Positions 24,201 through 37,500 of a stretch of DNA of 64,000 bases are shown here, piece by piece. This DNA is from Oegoconia quadripuncta (lineage: Eukaryota; Arthropoda; Insecta; Lepidoptera; Autostichidae): contig OX438751.1 in the NCBI GenBank assembly GCA_949316235.1, forward strand, positions 4,612,413 to 4,676,412, read 5' to 3'. The first letter of the stretch is position 1, and every line of letters begins with the position of its first letter. The notes beneath the pieces were generated by a model that was given only the letters and a program-made list of their open reading frames with translations, was not told the origin of the DNA and ran no database searches. The position numbers and the translations under genes were made by a program.

Positions 24201-27200
24201 CCAACTTGGCCTTATCCTCCAGATGACCGCGGAATTGAACGTCACTGGAGATGTTCACTCCGAGAATCCCAATACTCAGCTTAACGTCAAGGGGAGTGCT
24301 CTGAAATTGAAGCGACAGGGGAAATGGAATCTTCTTTGCGGTGAATGCGCAAACTTGTGTCTTTTTAGGGTTAAACTTAACTAGGTTGAGAATGCCCCAA
24401 TTAGAGACTTGGTCTAGTGAGGTCTCGATTTCAGACACAAGCTTGTCCCGACACTCATCAACGTGCGCCCGAGAAAGATTAGCACGGCCGGCATATAAGG
24501 CATCACCCGTACTGTCATCCGCATAACAATGGAAGTCACAGGTTTGTAACATGTCATTGATATGCAGAAGAAACAGGGTGGGGGATAGTACGCAGCCTTG
24601 TGGGACTCCAGCGTTCACGGGTTTTAAATCAGAGCAAGAACCGTCGACAACGACTTTAATGCTACGATCCGTGAGAAAGCTGGCAACCCATTTGCAAAAA
24701 TTATCGGGCAGCCCAAAGGAAGGAAGCTTCGAGAGAAGCGCTTTGTGCCACACCCGATCAAAGGCTTTCGCTATGTCCAAACTGACAGCCAACGCCTCGC
24801 CCTTGCTCTCTACCGCCTCCGCCCATCTATGCGTCAAGTAGACAAGAAGATCACCAGCCGATCGACCCCTACGGAATCCGTACTGACGATCATTGAGCAG
24901 CTGGTGCTCATCCAAGTACTGCAAGAGCTGGCGGTTTATAATGCTTTCCATTATTTTGGAGAGCAGGGACGTAATGGCTATAGGTTTGTAGTTTCCTGGA
25001 TCTGAGCTGTCGCCTTTTTTAGGGATCGGGTGCACTAAGGCCGTCTTCCAGGAATTTGGTACTACGCCTGTGGAGTACGAGTGTCGGAATAAACGCGCCA
25101 ATACCGGAGCCAACTCTGGAGCACAATTTTTCAGCACAATGGGAGGGATACCGTCAGGCCCACAAGACTTATGAATATCAAGGGAGAAAAGTGCTTTACG
25201 CACAGATTTTTGAGTGAACTGGACTTCCAGCATAGAACTTCCACATTGTGGAATGGTTTCCGAATGGTTTATTGCAAATCCGAAATAAATATCCATCCTT
25301 ATTTGCCAAAACACTTTAAAGCAATTCTATTCCCAATTACAATATCATCATCTATATTTCCTAGTCATTTGTGCCTAAATTAATTATCTATCCTCAAACA
25401 TTTAGCTAAATCTTGCGTTTACAATTAGATCGCATAACACGCATTTTTAATAGTTGCTTAGCAGAATTTATAACGGTGTTTCCAGTGCAATCCTGCGCTG
25501 CATATCCTACGAGTGCATTAGTCGGCGACACAAATTTTTTTTAGAACTGGCCAGTTTTAAACGATGTAATAAAAAAGAAGCTCAAATGTTGAAAATGGAG
25601 CGTTTGCCAATATTACTGTGTATGTATTTCATTCATTTGTCATTTATTTTACGATTTGGCGGTAAATTGAAAATTGTCTGTGTCACGTCAGCTTGAATTT
25701 AACGCGAGAAAATTTTCGTGCAATGATTTTTTATGACTTTCGATGTCATTTAAGTCAACAAGAAAGTTATAATAGACTGCGATTGGCCTTTCACGATGAA
25801 GCTCCTTTTCTTGCCACTGTTTACAAGTGGTTTAATGAGTTTAAACGTGGTCGCACTAATCTCACCGATGATCTGTGTGATGGACGGCCTTCTACGGCAA
25901 CGACCGAAGATAACATCAGTGTTGTGCGGCGTATGATAGAGACTGACAAAAGAGTGACCTATCAGCAGATTCGGACAAGCTTAGGCATCGGTATGAGTTA
26001 AGTGCACAAAATCTTTAGTGGTCAGGAAGCTTTGTGCCCGGTGGATACCTCATAATTTGACAAAGGCCCAAAAACTCCGTGGTGGTGATTGGTGCCCTGA
26101 AATGGTTCAAAGATTTAACGGAGGTGACTCAAATGCTGTGTTCGACATACGGGTGAAAGCTGGATTTACTGTTATGATCCTGAAACTAAAAGACAGTCTG
26201 CTGAGTGGGTGATTCCTTCCGAGGAGTTGCCAACTAAAGTGAAGAGAGGTCGAAGCGTGGGAAAAAAGATGGTGGGCTTGTTCTTCGGAAAGACAGGTCA
26301 TTACACAAAAAATAGTTACTGCAGAGTTAGAAACAAATAGAGGTACTAAATGAACTGAACAAAAGTAATGAATTAATTACGCGCGATTTAATTGAGCAAG
26401 ATTTTGATAATTGCATTTCTATTGCTGAGTTTCTTCAATCACATAGGTCGTACCTAGGGTTGCCAGACTGTAAAACCAAAATGGCGGGACAACATGGACT
26501 TATTGTCTAGAGAATAAATGATTTATTATAATGATATATTATTAAAATAGCTCACTGAAAGTTTTTTCTAACAAATATAAAACTACTTAAATGTAATTAT
26601 TGCCACTTTGGTGAATACTTTGTTTAGAGATAGAAACAATATGAGTAGGATATTATTGGGCATTCTAGACCACCATCCGTTCAGTCGGCTACGCACCTGC
26701 TTCGCCTCCTTCACTTCTGGTGTCCTAGAATGCCCAATAATATCGTTCGATCTATTGTGCATTCTATCCCACCATTAGTTTACGAGGTGAATGATCGTTC
26801 GCTCTCACTCTGTGCAATTCTAATTTAAAGAATTGTTGTTATATCAACGCTCCATCACAATTCCTATATAAATCACCTGTAGTTGTAAATGATCTGTCGT
26901 GGAAACATTGAACAGTTTGTTGGTCCTGAAAGGACCTTTTTATAATGTATGAACCTTAAAATAACCTTTTAATATTCATGAAGCTTATTAGTTGCAGCCA
27001 TACGAGTGCGAATATCTAAATCTTCCAAGTATTTAATACATGCCGTATCAGGACACAATTTAAACAAACACCAGAAACATGATCGGAACCCGTACATTGT
27101 ATAGTAACCGTGTTTGGTGATTAAGGCCTCTTGTATTTCACATATTTCACATATTTTCTCAACTTCTACATAAGTTTCTATAGACCGCTTTATGACGTCC

Positions 27201-28474
27201 ATTTCGAATGAAATCTCTCCCAAATCTAAACCACATCGCAAATATTTAATTACTTAAATAAATAAATGAACAAATCCGGTGCTATACACACTAGATAATG
27301 GATAAAAATATATTAATGTAAATATGTAAACATCGTTAGACACTTAATGTTTGTATTTATCTGACAAATATTTGCCCCTAGCGAGAATCGAACCCGCAGT
27401 ATTTTGGTTTCAAACCAGGACACTACCAGTCGGTCGTCAAAGTCTCACCCCAATAAGCCAAATCATAAGAACTATATGAATTAACCATCGTTTAAAATTT
27501 ACCCCTAGCGGGAATCGAACCCGCATCGGCTCGTTTCTTAAACAGTATAGTACTCACTACGCAAGCCGTCGTTAATATCACCTTTCAATAAACCAAATCA
27601 TGAGAATTAATAGGTACATATCCTTTGATTAATATTTTCTCCTGCCAGGAATTGAACCCATAACCGTTGATTAAGGGTATTGAATATACCTTAAGTACTA
27701 TAGACCGTATTATTTAATACATAAATCTTGAATTGTTATACTATAATCGAAAGCAGAACCGTTTTAACAAAAGCGTGGGAAAAGAGGAAAGCCATGCACC
27801 TGACAACACTGCTGCTGTTATAATAAGTTTGCAACCTGACGCTTGCTCATGTTTCGCTATGTTGCTGGTTAAATCAAAATACGTGCATGCCTTAGCGTCA
27901 AATGTTATAATGTCTAGGTAGGTACAAAGATAGATCGCAAAGTACACCACCCATTTTTAGGGTTCCGTACCCAAAGGGTAAAACGGGACCCTATTACTAA
28001 GACTCTGTTGTATCTCATGAACAGTGATAGACAGTTGAAATTTTCACAGATGATGTATTTCTAGTGTCGCTATAACAACAAATACTAAACAAACAGAATA
28101 AATAAAGTGATTGTTTTGCTCGTTTTTGGTCGATATTGTATATGTCGATAACGGCAACAGGTAGACGCTTGAAATATTCACAAAATATTTAGTTCTATAT
28201 TCACTTTAAAAATAAATAATTAAAATAAAACAAATATTTAAGGGGCTTCCCATACAACAAGCGTGATTTTTTGCCGTTTTATAGATAATGGTAGAGAACC
28301 CTTAGTGTGCGAGTCCGACTCGCACTTGGCCGGTTTTTATTATTTCTCGAGTTCGGTCTTGCGATGAAAATGAGAATGCGAGTCGCCTCACCTTTATCAT
28401 TTACATATCGTATATCTTCTTAAGTCTGTAAACGTTTATAGCTTATGTTAATAAATTGAAATATTTATAAATAG

Positions 28475-28517
<43 letters not shown>

Positions 28518-31500
28518 AATATTTGTAACCACCCCATTTGGGATAAGAGTCGTGAATGTATATATGTATTTGCTTGTGAATTGTACTATTGAATTAACAT
28601 TAGTGAGACACCTTTTATCTAGATAATATACGAATTGACGCAAATTAAAGTTTTAATGCAGCTTGAATTATGCACAGTTGACAAAAGACCGATAAGTGGA
28701 ATTGCTAGCTATAGTGTCACCTCCCGAGTTACTTGTATTTTAATGAAAATTATTTATTTCTTCACTAGCTATCAGCCGTGACTTTATCTGATTTTGAAAG
28801 TGCTGAAAATACACAAAACATGTTCGATAAAAATAATCGACCTATGATTATGATATTAAGGTATTTTGTCTGATAATTAATTATAACTCTTGATATTTGA
28901 ACATATGGGCTCAGTGATTGAAATGCGGGTCCTTTGGGAGATTCGGGTTCGATTCCCCTACCTATGTGCGAATGAGTTTTTAATTGAACTTAGGTAAGTG
29001 TGTTTATCTGATTGCTCGTAAACTCTTAATTCTCTAGAAATAATCGAAGTTACTATGAAGTACCCAACTCGCACTGGATCAGCGTGGTGGACTATGGTCC
29101 ATACTCTCCTCCATCCCCTTACAGTGGGATGTTTAGGAACGGATGATGATAACATATTGAAGTACTCCCGAACTAAGCAATGATACAGCAGTGTAAATTT
29201 AAGTATACACTCCGCGTAACTATCTTCGTTTGGTTTTATACGAATTAGTGATATCTCATTTGTTAAATTCGGTTAAAATGTTTTAGAATAACATACGAGT
29301 ACATACAACTTGTGAAACACATTACCTTTCGTTTGACTTCGTCGTAGTTGATAATACAATCGCTTAGTCAGGTTTCATTTTACAAATACGGTGGAAACTG
29401 CAGCGCGTTGCGCGAAACAAATACACTCATATATTTATTTTCCTATAAAAATAACTGCAACTAAGCAAATCATCGTGGGACAGTTGAGGCGATCAAGTGA
29501 CTCGGTACAATAGGTCGTAAGTGCTTTTACTTAGCTGTTATTAAAATTTCTTCCTGCGTAGGAATTAAGTTTGATTTGATAATGAATCAATAATGTAGTT
29601 AGGTATGTAGCAGTTTTGTATTGTTGATACCCATAAATACACAATATTTGAGTAAAATTTATTCATTCTACAATTGTTTCTGTGACGATACCTATCATCT
29701 GCAACTGTGGCACCATCTTCGCTCCAATTAAAAAAAAATGTTAGTAAGTATATTTGAATATAAAACATAATCATAAATAATTCTTGAATTATGGTCTAAT
29801 ATTTGATATATTTTATTTAAAATGTTATTATAATAATTTTGTTTCTATTTTCAGGTCGGACGTTGAATATAATACTTTCATCGAGTCGGACAGCTCTGAC
29901 TCGCCGCCCTCACCGCCTGCGAAAGCGGTGCTGAAGAAGGCCCCGAAGAAGAAGGCACCCGCAGCGGTGAAAAGAAACGCGCCTGCCGAGCTATCAGCAT
30001 CAAATAGGTAAAAATTAGACCTACACATTTCCACTCATACATATTTCAACATTGTGTGTTTATGGTTAAACTTTACTTTACAGTTCCAACAAAAAGAAGT
30101 CTTGCCGTGGTCGCGACACAACCGCCGGCGACGCTACCGAGACCTCGACTTCGACATTGACAAGGTAAGGAAAACTTACACTTTCTCTATCAAATTTAAA
30201 AAATAGCCAATGTATTTAACTCAACGGGCCACATCAGACCACTGTCCGACATCGATAGCAGGGTTTGAATTCAATCATAAAATACTGCTGCCCATTTCTA
30301 TGTCTGCGGACGTAGTAAATATTCTACCTCAATCATTAGTCTGATTATAACACCTTACTTGTGATGGGTTGGTGCGCTATTCTACTCTGAGCCACCACGC
30401 GGACATATTTGATGTTTATTTACCTATATAATATTGTTTCAGTTCCGGAGGGCTATTTGGCCTGGAGCCCGAGGCGTCGAAGCCGAAGTCTTCCACGGCG
30501 AAGCAGGTACTTCAGACTTACTTAACGACCCGAGTCCCTGGCGGGAGGGTGCGCCGGGAAGCTTTTCACCAAAGCGGTGAATATTTCCTGGAAGTGCGTG
30601 TATACAACACGGAGGAGGCGACCTCTGCAGTCCCGGATCAGAGGTGGAAACACGCGGAGGTGACGTTAAAGGTCAAATTAAATAGGGGGACTCCGCAGTG
30701 GGAAAAGCTGCAAGCTTTTATGAAGCGGAGTCACGAGCTATTTAATGACTGCGAGCCCGTATTTTTTAGTGAAAAGATTTTTAAATAGGTACCTACATTA
30801 TCATGAGGGTTAACCACCATTTTCAAATACATATATAATATAGGTATCTATTTAAAAACATTTTCATTTGTCACTGTGCCGCTTCTCTATTCAACTTAAT
30901 TAATTAATTAATACTAGATTCATAATATTATTTAGTACCAGATAACTTACACGTTAGTAATAGCATCTACTTATAAAATGCCATTTTGTACCGTTTGTAA
31001 AATCGCCGTTGATCGTGATCATTGGGCAGGTCATTTGCGAAGCATTAACCACAAAAACAAAAATATTTCCCCTTTTAGCGAAGGTATTGAAATTATAAAG
31101 ACCGCATTTCGCAACCGGATAGCTTCATATAGAATAATTGCGTCAGATTCTTTGGATTCAACTTCCGTGGAAAGGTTTTTTGACGACATACAAAACAAAA
31201 CTAAAACATTAATTGATTTGTCTTTAAAGCAAAATTACTGTGTTAAGATCAATTTTGAATTTTTCGCTCTCTTTCTTTTGGTTAAAAATGATTCCCAAGA
31301 GATGAAATCATTTAACACGAAAAACTATACTATTCATCAAAATTACGATCATGATACATTAATGTGTGAAGTTAAAGATTATTTAATGAAAAAAATAAGT
31401 GAATTTCAACAGCGCGACAGTGGTTTTACATTTTTACATAATTCTCATTTAGAGGTTAACATTAATAAATACCAGCCCTTGCGCGGTTCAAGTTTCATCG

Positions 31501-34500
31501 AGCTGCCTGCTGCGATCAAGTCCAAAAAAGCGTGTGTAAACATAAAGAATCGTGACGATTTTTGCTTTTTATGGTCAGTAACAGCTGCTTTGTATCCGGC
31601 TAAGCGTCACCCTGACAGAGTATCATCTTATCCCAAATTCGAAGACGTGTTGAACGTGAACGATTTAAAGTTTCCAATGAGTTTTTCGGATATCGCTCGG
31701 TTTGAAGTCAACAACCCGCAGTTATGTATTTTTGTTTACGGTTTACAAGATAAAAAAATAGTTGTTGGGCCGCTTTACAAATCAGAACCATTGAACAAAA
31801 AAGTAATTCATATACTTTATCTAGAAGAAGGCGATATTTCACATTACTGTTTGATTAAAGATTTGTCACGCCTCGTTGGAAACCAAATTTCTAAACATCA
31901 TAAAAAATTGCACTTTTGTGAACACTGTCTCCTATTTTTCGATTCAAATGGTCTGTTAAATTCTCATAGTTGTGGAGGTGTGGCTACCGTGTTACCGCCG
32001 AAAGGTTCTTTTATAGAGTTTGAAAATTATAACAGAAAGCAAAATATCCCTTTTGTTGTTTATGCAGACTTTGAAGCCATGCTTGAACGATACGACACAT
32101 GCGAACCCGATCCTCTTAAGTCGAGCACGATAACTCAACAGCGACACGTACCAATTGCTTTTGCTTATCACATTGTTTGTACTGTAGATGAACGGTACAA
32201 TCATATATCTTTATATCGAGGTAGAGATTGCGTACAAAAGTTTATTGAATCAATTTACGACGATGCAAAGAGAATTGACACAATATTAAATCAGAGTGTG
32301 TCCATGGTTTTCACAGAGTGTGACGCTCGCAACTATGAAAATGCCGAAACGTGTCACATATGCGATCGTCTTCTAGTATTAGATAAAGTGAGAGACCATT
32401 GTCACATGACTGGTAGATACCGTGGTGCAGCTCACAGCCGTTGTAATTTGCAATTTAAAGCGCCAAAGTTTTTGCCTGTATTCTTCCATAATCTCACGGG
32501 ATATGATTGTCATCTTTTCATAAAAGAATTAGGTAAAGCTCCTGGACCTATCAAAGTCATACCTAAAACAAAAGAAAATTATATTTCTTTCACAAAATTT
32601 ATTCCGATTACTGCGGAAAAGCACTTCCAAATACGATTTGTAGATTCTTTTAAGTTTTTAGGCACTAGTTTAGAAAAGTTAGCTTCAACAATGAAGAAGG
32701 ATGATTTTAGATATTTGCGATCTTACTATCCTGATGAAAAGCTCTTCAATCTGCTTACTCGGAAGGGCGTATATCCATATGATTACATGTGCAATTGGGA
32801 ACGGTATAACGACACGTGTTTACCTTCAAAAGATAGTTTTTATAATTCGCTAACCAATGATCCGATCACGGATGGTGATTACGAGCATGCTCAGGCGGTA
32901 TGGTCAGAATTTTCTTTGATAAATATGGGTGAATACACCGATTTGTATCTTGAGACAGACGTTCTTTTGTTGACAGATATCTATGAAAACTATAGATTAA
33001 CATGCAAACAGTATTACCAACTCGATCCTGCATTTTATCTTACTGCACCGAGTCTTTCATTTGATGCAATGCTTCTGAAAACCCGCGTTCGTTTAGAACT
33101 TATAAGCGATATAGAAATTTTCCGAATGATACAACAAGGTATTCGAGGTGGTGTGTGCATGTGTTCTAAACGGCACGCTAAAGCAAACCATAGATATTTG
33201 GAAACCTTTGACCCAACTGAACCAAGTTCTTATATTGTTTATTTAGATTGTAATAATTTGTATGGATACAGTATGTGTCACACATTACCTTATTCAAACT
33301 TTAGATTTTTAAATAACTCTGAGATAATATCTTTGGAGGCAAATATTACAAACGTTGCGGACGATGCGGAAAATGGTTTCATTCTTGAAGTAGATTTATC
33401 TTATCCTTCCAATTTACACAGCGAACATAACGATTTTCCATTCTGTCCGGATAAAATCGTGTCACCTAAAGGAAAAACTAAAAAACTAATACCTAACTTG
33501 TATGATAAATACCACTATGTAATACATTACGTACACTTAAAAAAATGTTTGGAACATGGTTTGTTGTTGAAAAAAATTCATAGAGCTGTCACGTTTAAGC
33601 AAAGCAATTTTCTGAAAAAGTACATAGATCTCAACACAGAGCTACGTCAAAAAGCTAAATCTACTTTTGAACAAGATTTTTTCAAATTGTTAAACAACAG
33701 CATATTTGGAAAAACCTTGGAAAATACAGAACAACGGGTGGATGTAAGATTGGTCAATATGTGGTCAGACACGAATAATCAGACTAAAAAATGTACTGGT
33801 GCAGAAAAGTTGATAGCTAGTCCAAATTTCCATAGTGTTTCAATACTTTCTGATGATCTAGTAGCCATACAAATGAAACGTTCGCGGATTGTGCTTGATA
33901 AGCCAATCTACATTGGATTTGCTGTACTGGAATTGTCAAAAAGTCACATGTACGATTTCCACTACTCTATAATGAAGCCATTTTATGAAAATCGGATTGA
34001 GTTATGCTATACGGATACCGATAGCTTTGTATACACTGTACAAACTGATGATTTTTACGAAGATTGTAAAGTAAATTTTTTGAAATATTTTGACACTAGC
34101 AACTACGATCCGAGCAATGAGTTTGGTTTACCTATCATAAATAAAAAGATACCTGGACTATTCAAGGATGAAATGGGTGGTAAGATTATTAAAGAATTTG
34201 TAGGACTCAGGTCAAAACTTTACTGTGTTAAGACCTTAGATAGAACGATAAAAAAGGCAAAAGGTACAAAAAGAAATGTAATTAAAGGTTTAAGTCTTTC
34301 AGACTATAAACATGTGTTGTACCATTGTGATGTTATTCGTAAAAAGAATGTACTTTTCAAAACAATAAAACATGAAATTTTTACTCAGACTGTAAATAAA
34401 ATAGCCCTTTCGAGCAACGACGATAAGCGATTGTTGGAATCCAACAAAGTGTCTACAATTGCTTGGGGTCATAAAGATATTTTTGGTTGTACAGCCTAAA

Positions 34501-37500
34501 AGTATGATTTATGGAACTATTAGGATTTAGTTTAAATTTACTATAATATTGATATAAATAAATGTATTCAAAATATTAACGAAATTGTTATTCGGACTGT
34601 AAGTAAATAATTTCTTATGATGCATCTACACATAAGTATTATATAAATAACTGTAGCATGATATTTGAAAATGTTTTAAGTATTTAGAAGATAAACATTG
34701 CTGTATCTAACTATATTCCGAACTATTAAGATTAAATAAATGTATTCAAAATATTAATACACGAAATTGTTACTCGGACTGTGAGTGAACAAATTATTAT
34801 ATCGTAACACATAATATTGTATATATAACAATAGTTAACGTGCCATTTGAAAATGTTTTTAATATTTAGAAAATAAAAAATCGTATATATTCTAAACCAA
34901 GTTTCATTTAATTAATCCAAGGTATCCTGTATGTTTTGAAATGGTTATGACAAGTTTAAACATGTTGCAAATAGCTATTGCGCAATTTGTACTTGTACAA
35001 AAATGCTGGGTGCGAATGGAACAGGTGTAAACTTGCGGTGGTAAAAGCGGGAGAGCTAAGTATGTGATCTACGTGCTCGGGCGCGCAGCGCAGGGGTACG
35101 AGGTGAGGGAGCGGTTCATTGTATCACGCATACACCTCTTCCAATCGTCACTCATCATTAGTTTGTACAACGCTACAGACAATTTGCATCTTCCTGCTTT
35201 TGAAATAAATTATCACCTAATTTACAATGGTAAGTTAAATTAAATATTTCTTTTATTGTATACCTATACCAATTGTGTTATTTTCTTTCCAATAATGAAA
35301 TTTCTTGTTACAGAATAACATTCGAGACGCCGATGTTACTGCTGTACCAGTTGACGCCGAACCTAGAGAGCTGTCATACTCTCCCGTGTTTCTATACGGA
35401 CATCACCAAGATCTGTTGGATGGATTTTCTGAAGACTTTCCGAACGTGCAGTGCTCAACTCAAAATTCAGCACACAAAAATAGAACACAAAAGAAGACAA
35501 AACCAAGCAAAAAGGGGGCTAGCAGTTCGAACGTCACAAAGAAATCTCGTCGAGAGACTTCGTTTGTCCTCACCAGAGAACCGAGCAAAGGAATAAGGCT
35601 TATTAAGATTAAAATATTGGACTTGCAAAACTCAAGTGAAAGTGATAGTGAGAGTGAAAATGAAAAAAATATTTTATTATGTGCACATTATGTTGTAAAA
35701 GATGTGTGTGATGACGTTATGGACCAAACGGAACGTCTAGTTAGCAATATTTCAAAAAAATTGTGCAATAGCTACTACAGTTTTTAAACCATAATCCTGG
35801 TTTGTACCTTAAATTTATTATTGTAATACTTTTTATTTCAATAATTTTAAATATTTATTTTATAAGTAGTTTTAATTTAAATTTAAATTTTGTTTAAATT
35901 ATTTTTAAATAAATTACTCATTTAACTAAAACAGAATAACTTTGTTTCTTTTTACTATTACTGTAGCTTTCTTGAAGAGTGTGTGTAGTTAAAAAAATAA
36001 TAAAAGATTTTATTATGTAGTCACAAATCATTTATTTAAATTAAAAAGATACATGTTGTTTTCGTAAAACCATTTCCGAATACAGATTACATTTTTTAAA
36101 GCACACGCTTTTTTATGAAAACTACAATTTAGAGATTTACCTTTACAATATTTTTCATGCAATGTAAAAAAATTAGGACAACCTTTTTCTCCAATATCTA
36201 CTACACTACACTTATTGCATAGTTCGTTTATCCACTTAACTTTTTCTAATCCTTTCACAAATATATTTTTGTTTTCTAAAAGTTCTTCAGCAATTCGTTT
36301 AAATTCTCTGTAATCGATAAATCCTTGATTCCAATATATACCTCTATTTCGTTCAATCCAAGAAACTTGTTTACGTTCATTATTTGATAAACTGGAATAT
36401 GTATAAGGAGGTTTAATTAGAAACACCTCACTAGAATCTGCATTTGCCAAACTCAATTCCTTAATGATGAAGTCATTATTCATGTCCTTAAAACCTTGAA
36501 CATCAACGAATATATCATTTGCATTCATGATATTTTCTTTACAATACTAGTCAAGGGCTTGTATTCAAAAATGCAGTCGTTTAATATCAAACAGTAGGCA
36601 GACGTTTGGTCAGGAATTAATGTATCAGTTTCTAATTCAATTCGAACATCCACGGGACCGCCTGACTTCAAGTTTTCCACTTGGCGAGAGCAATCTATCA
36701 CAAATAGAGGTGCTTTAATTTTAAAATCTTCAAAGTTTAACAACGGGTCTGGACGACGTCCATGGTAAGACTGTTGAAATTTTGTATACTGTTCATATAA
36801 TAAAGAATAATTATTATTATCAAAACTCAAATTGAAATTTTCATAGGGAAAATAAGTAGAATTAAGAAACACTTTAATATTTCTCAAATTACAATGATCG
36901 AATTGCGTCATATTTCTATTGACATGATTCTTACGATCAGTTTGGAGTCCTAAAATGACATATCTTGGTTTTTCTATCTGAGAGGATGTTTTTATAGACC
37001 ATGTATGCTTTGAAGTTTTAGGAAGTATTGGGTACTCATATAGATCCCAGTTCCTAAAAATAAGATTTAATGAACGATCTTTTTCTAAATGACGGAGTAA
37101 GTTAACTCTTTCTCGATCGTTGACTTTAATGTGAGGTACACGCCACACAATTTTACTGATTTCAACTTTTTCAATGAATTCTTGAGGTGCGAGTTTAACC
37201 GCATTTACATTTGTATTGCTTCGAAGTAGAATAAGTTCATGTTTAGAGTTTATTATAATTTTGTTATAATCTTCTGCAAAGCCAAACATTTTGTTGAGTG
37301 GTATGGAACCTGAAAAATATCCTCCATTGTTTTTTGTCCCATCGATATTCCATCCCCAGCTTTGAGACATTTTCGAATCGCCTTCATTCATAGATAAGAG
37401 AGATTTCATAGTCGTTGTAATACCTGCATTTTTAATTTTATCAATTTCTACTCCGTTAAGTTCATAGCGAATGTCTTGAAATAAATATAAAATCGGATTA

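Larger units (their letters stand above)
26644..26888. repeat. Polinton terminal inverted repeat, left
   Basis: About 245 bp matching the reverse complement of 43621-43860 with scattered substitutions and one ~8-bp insertion (around 26747). Weaker similarity continues further inward through a mirrored small reading frame. Confidence 0.93.

Noticed and set aside
26969..27241. BIR/IAP-like zinc domain in the subterminal ORF
   Set aside because: The HGYYTMYG...CFWC stretch loosely resembles the start of a BIR, but the required downstream His and Cys are missing.
27361..27572. Functional tRNA genes
   Set aside because: Heads have good B boxes but do not form complete cloverleaf sequences, and continue into SINE bodies.
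31992..32204. Minus-strand frame inside the polymerase gene
   Set aside because: Shadow of the intact polymerase coding frame.
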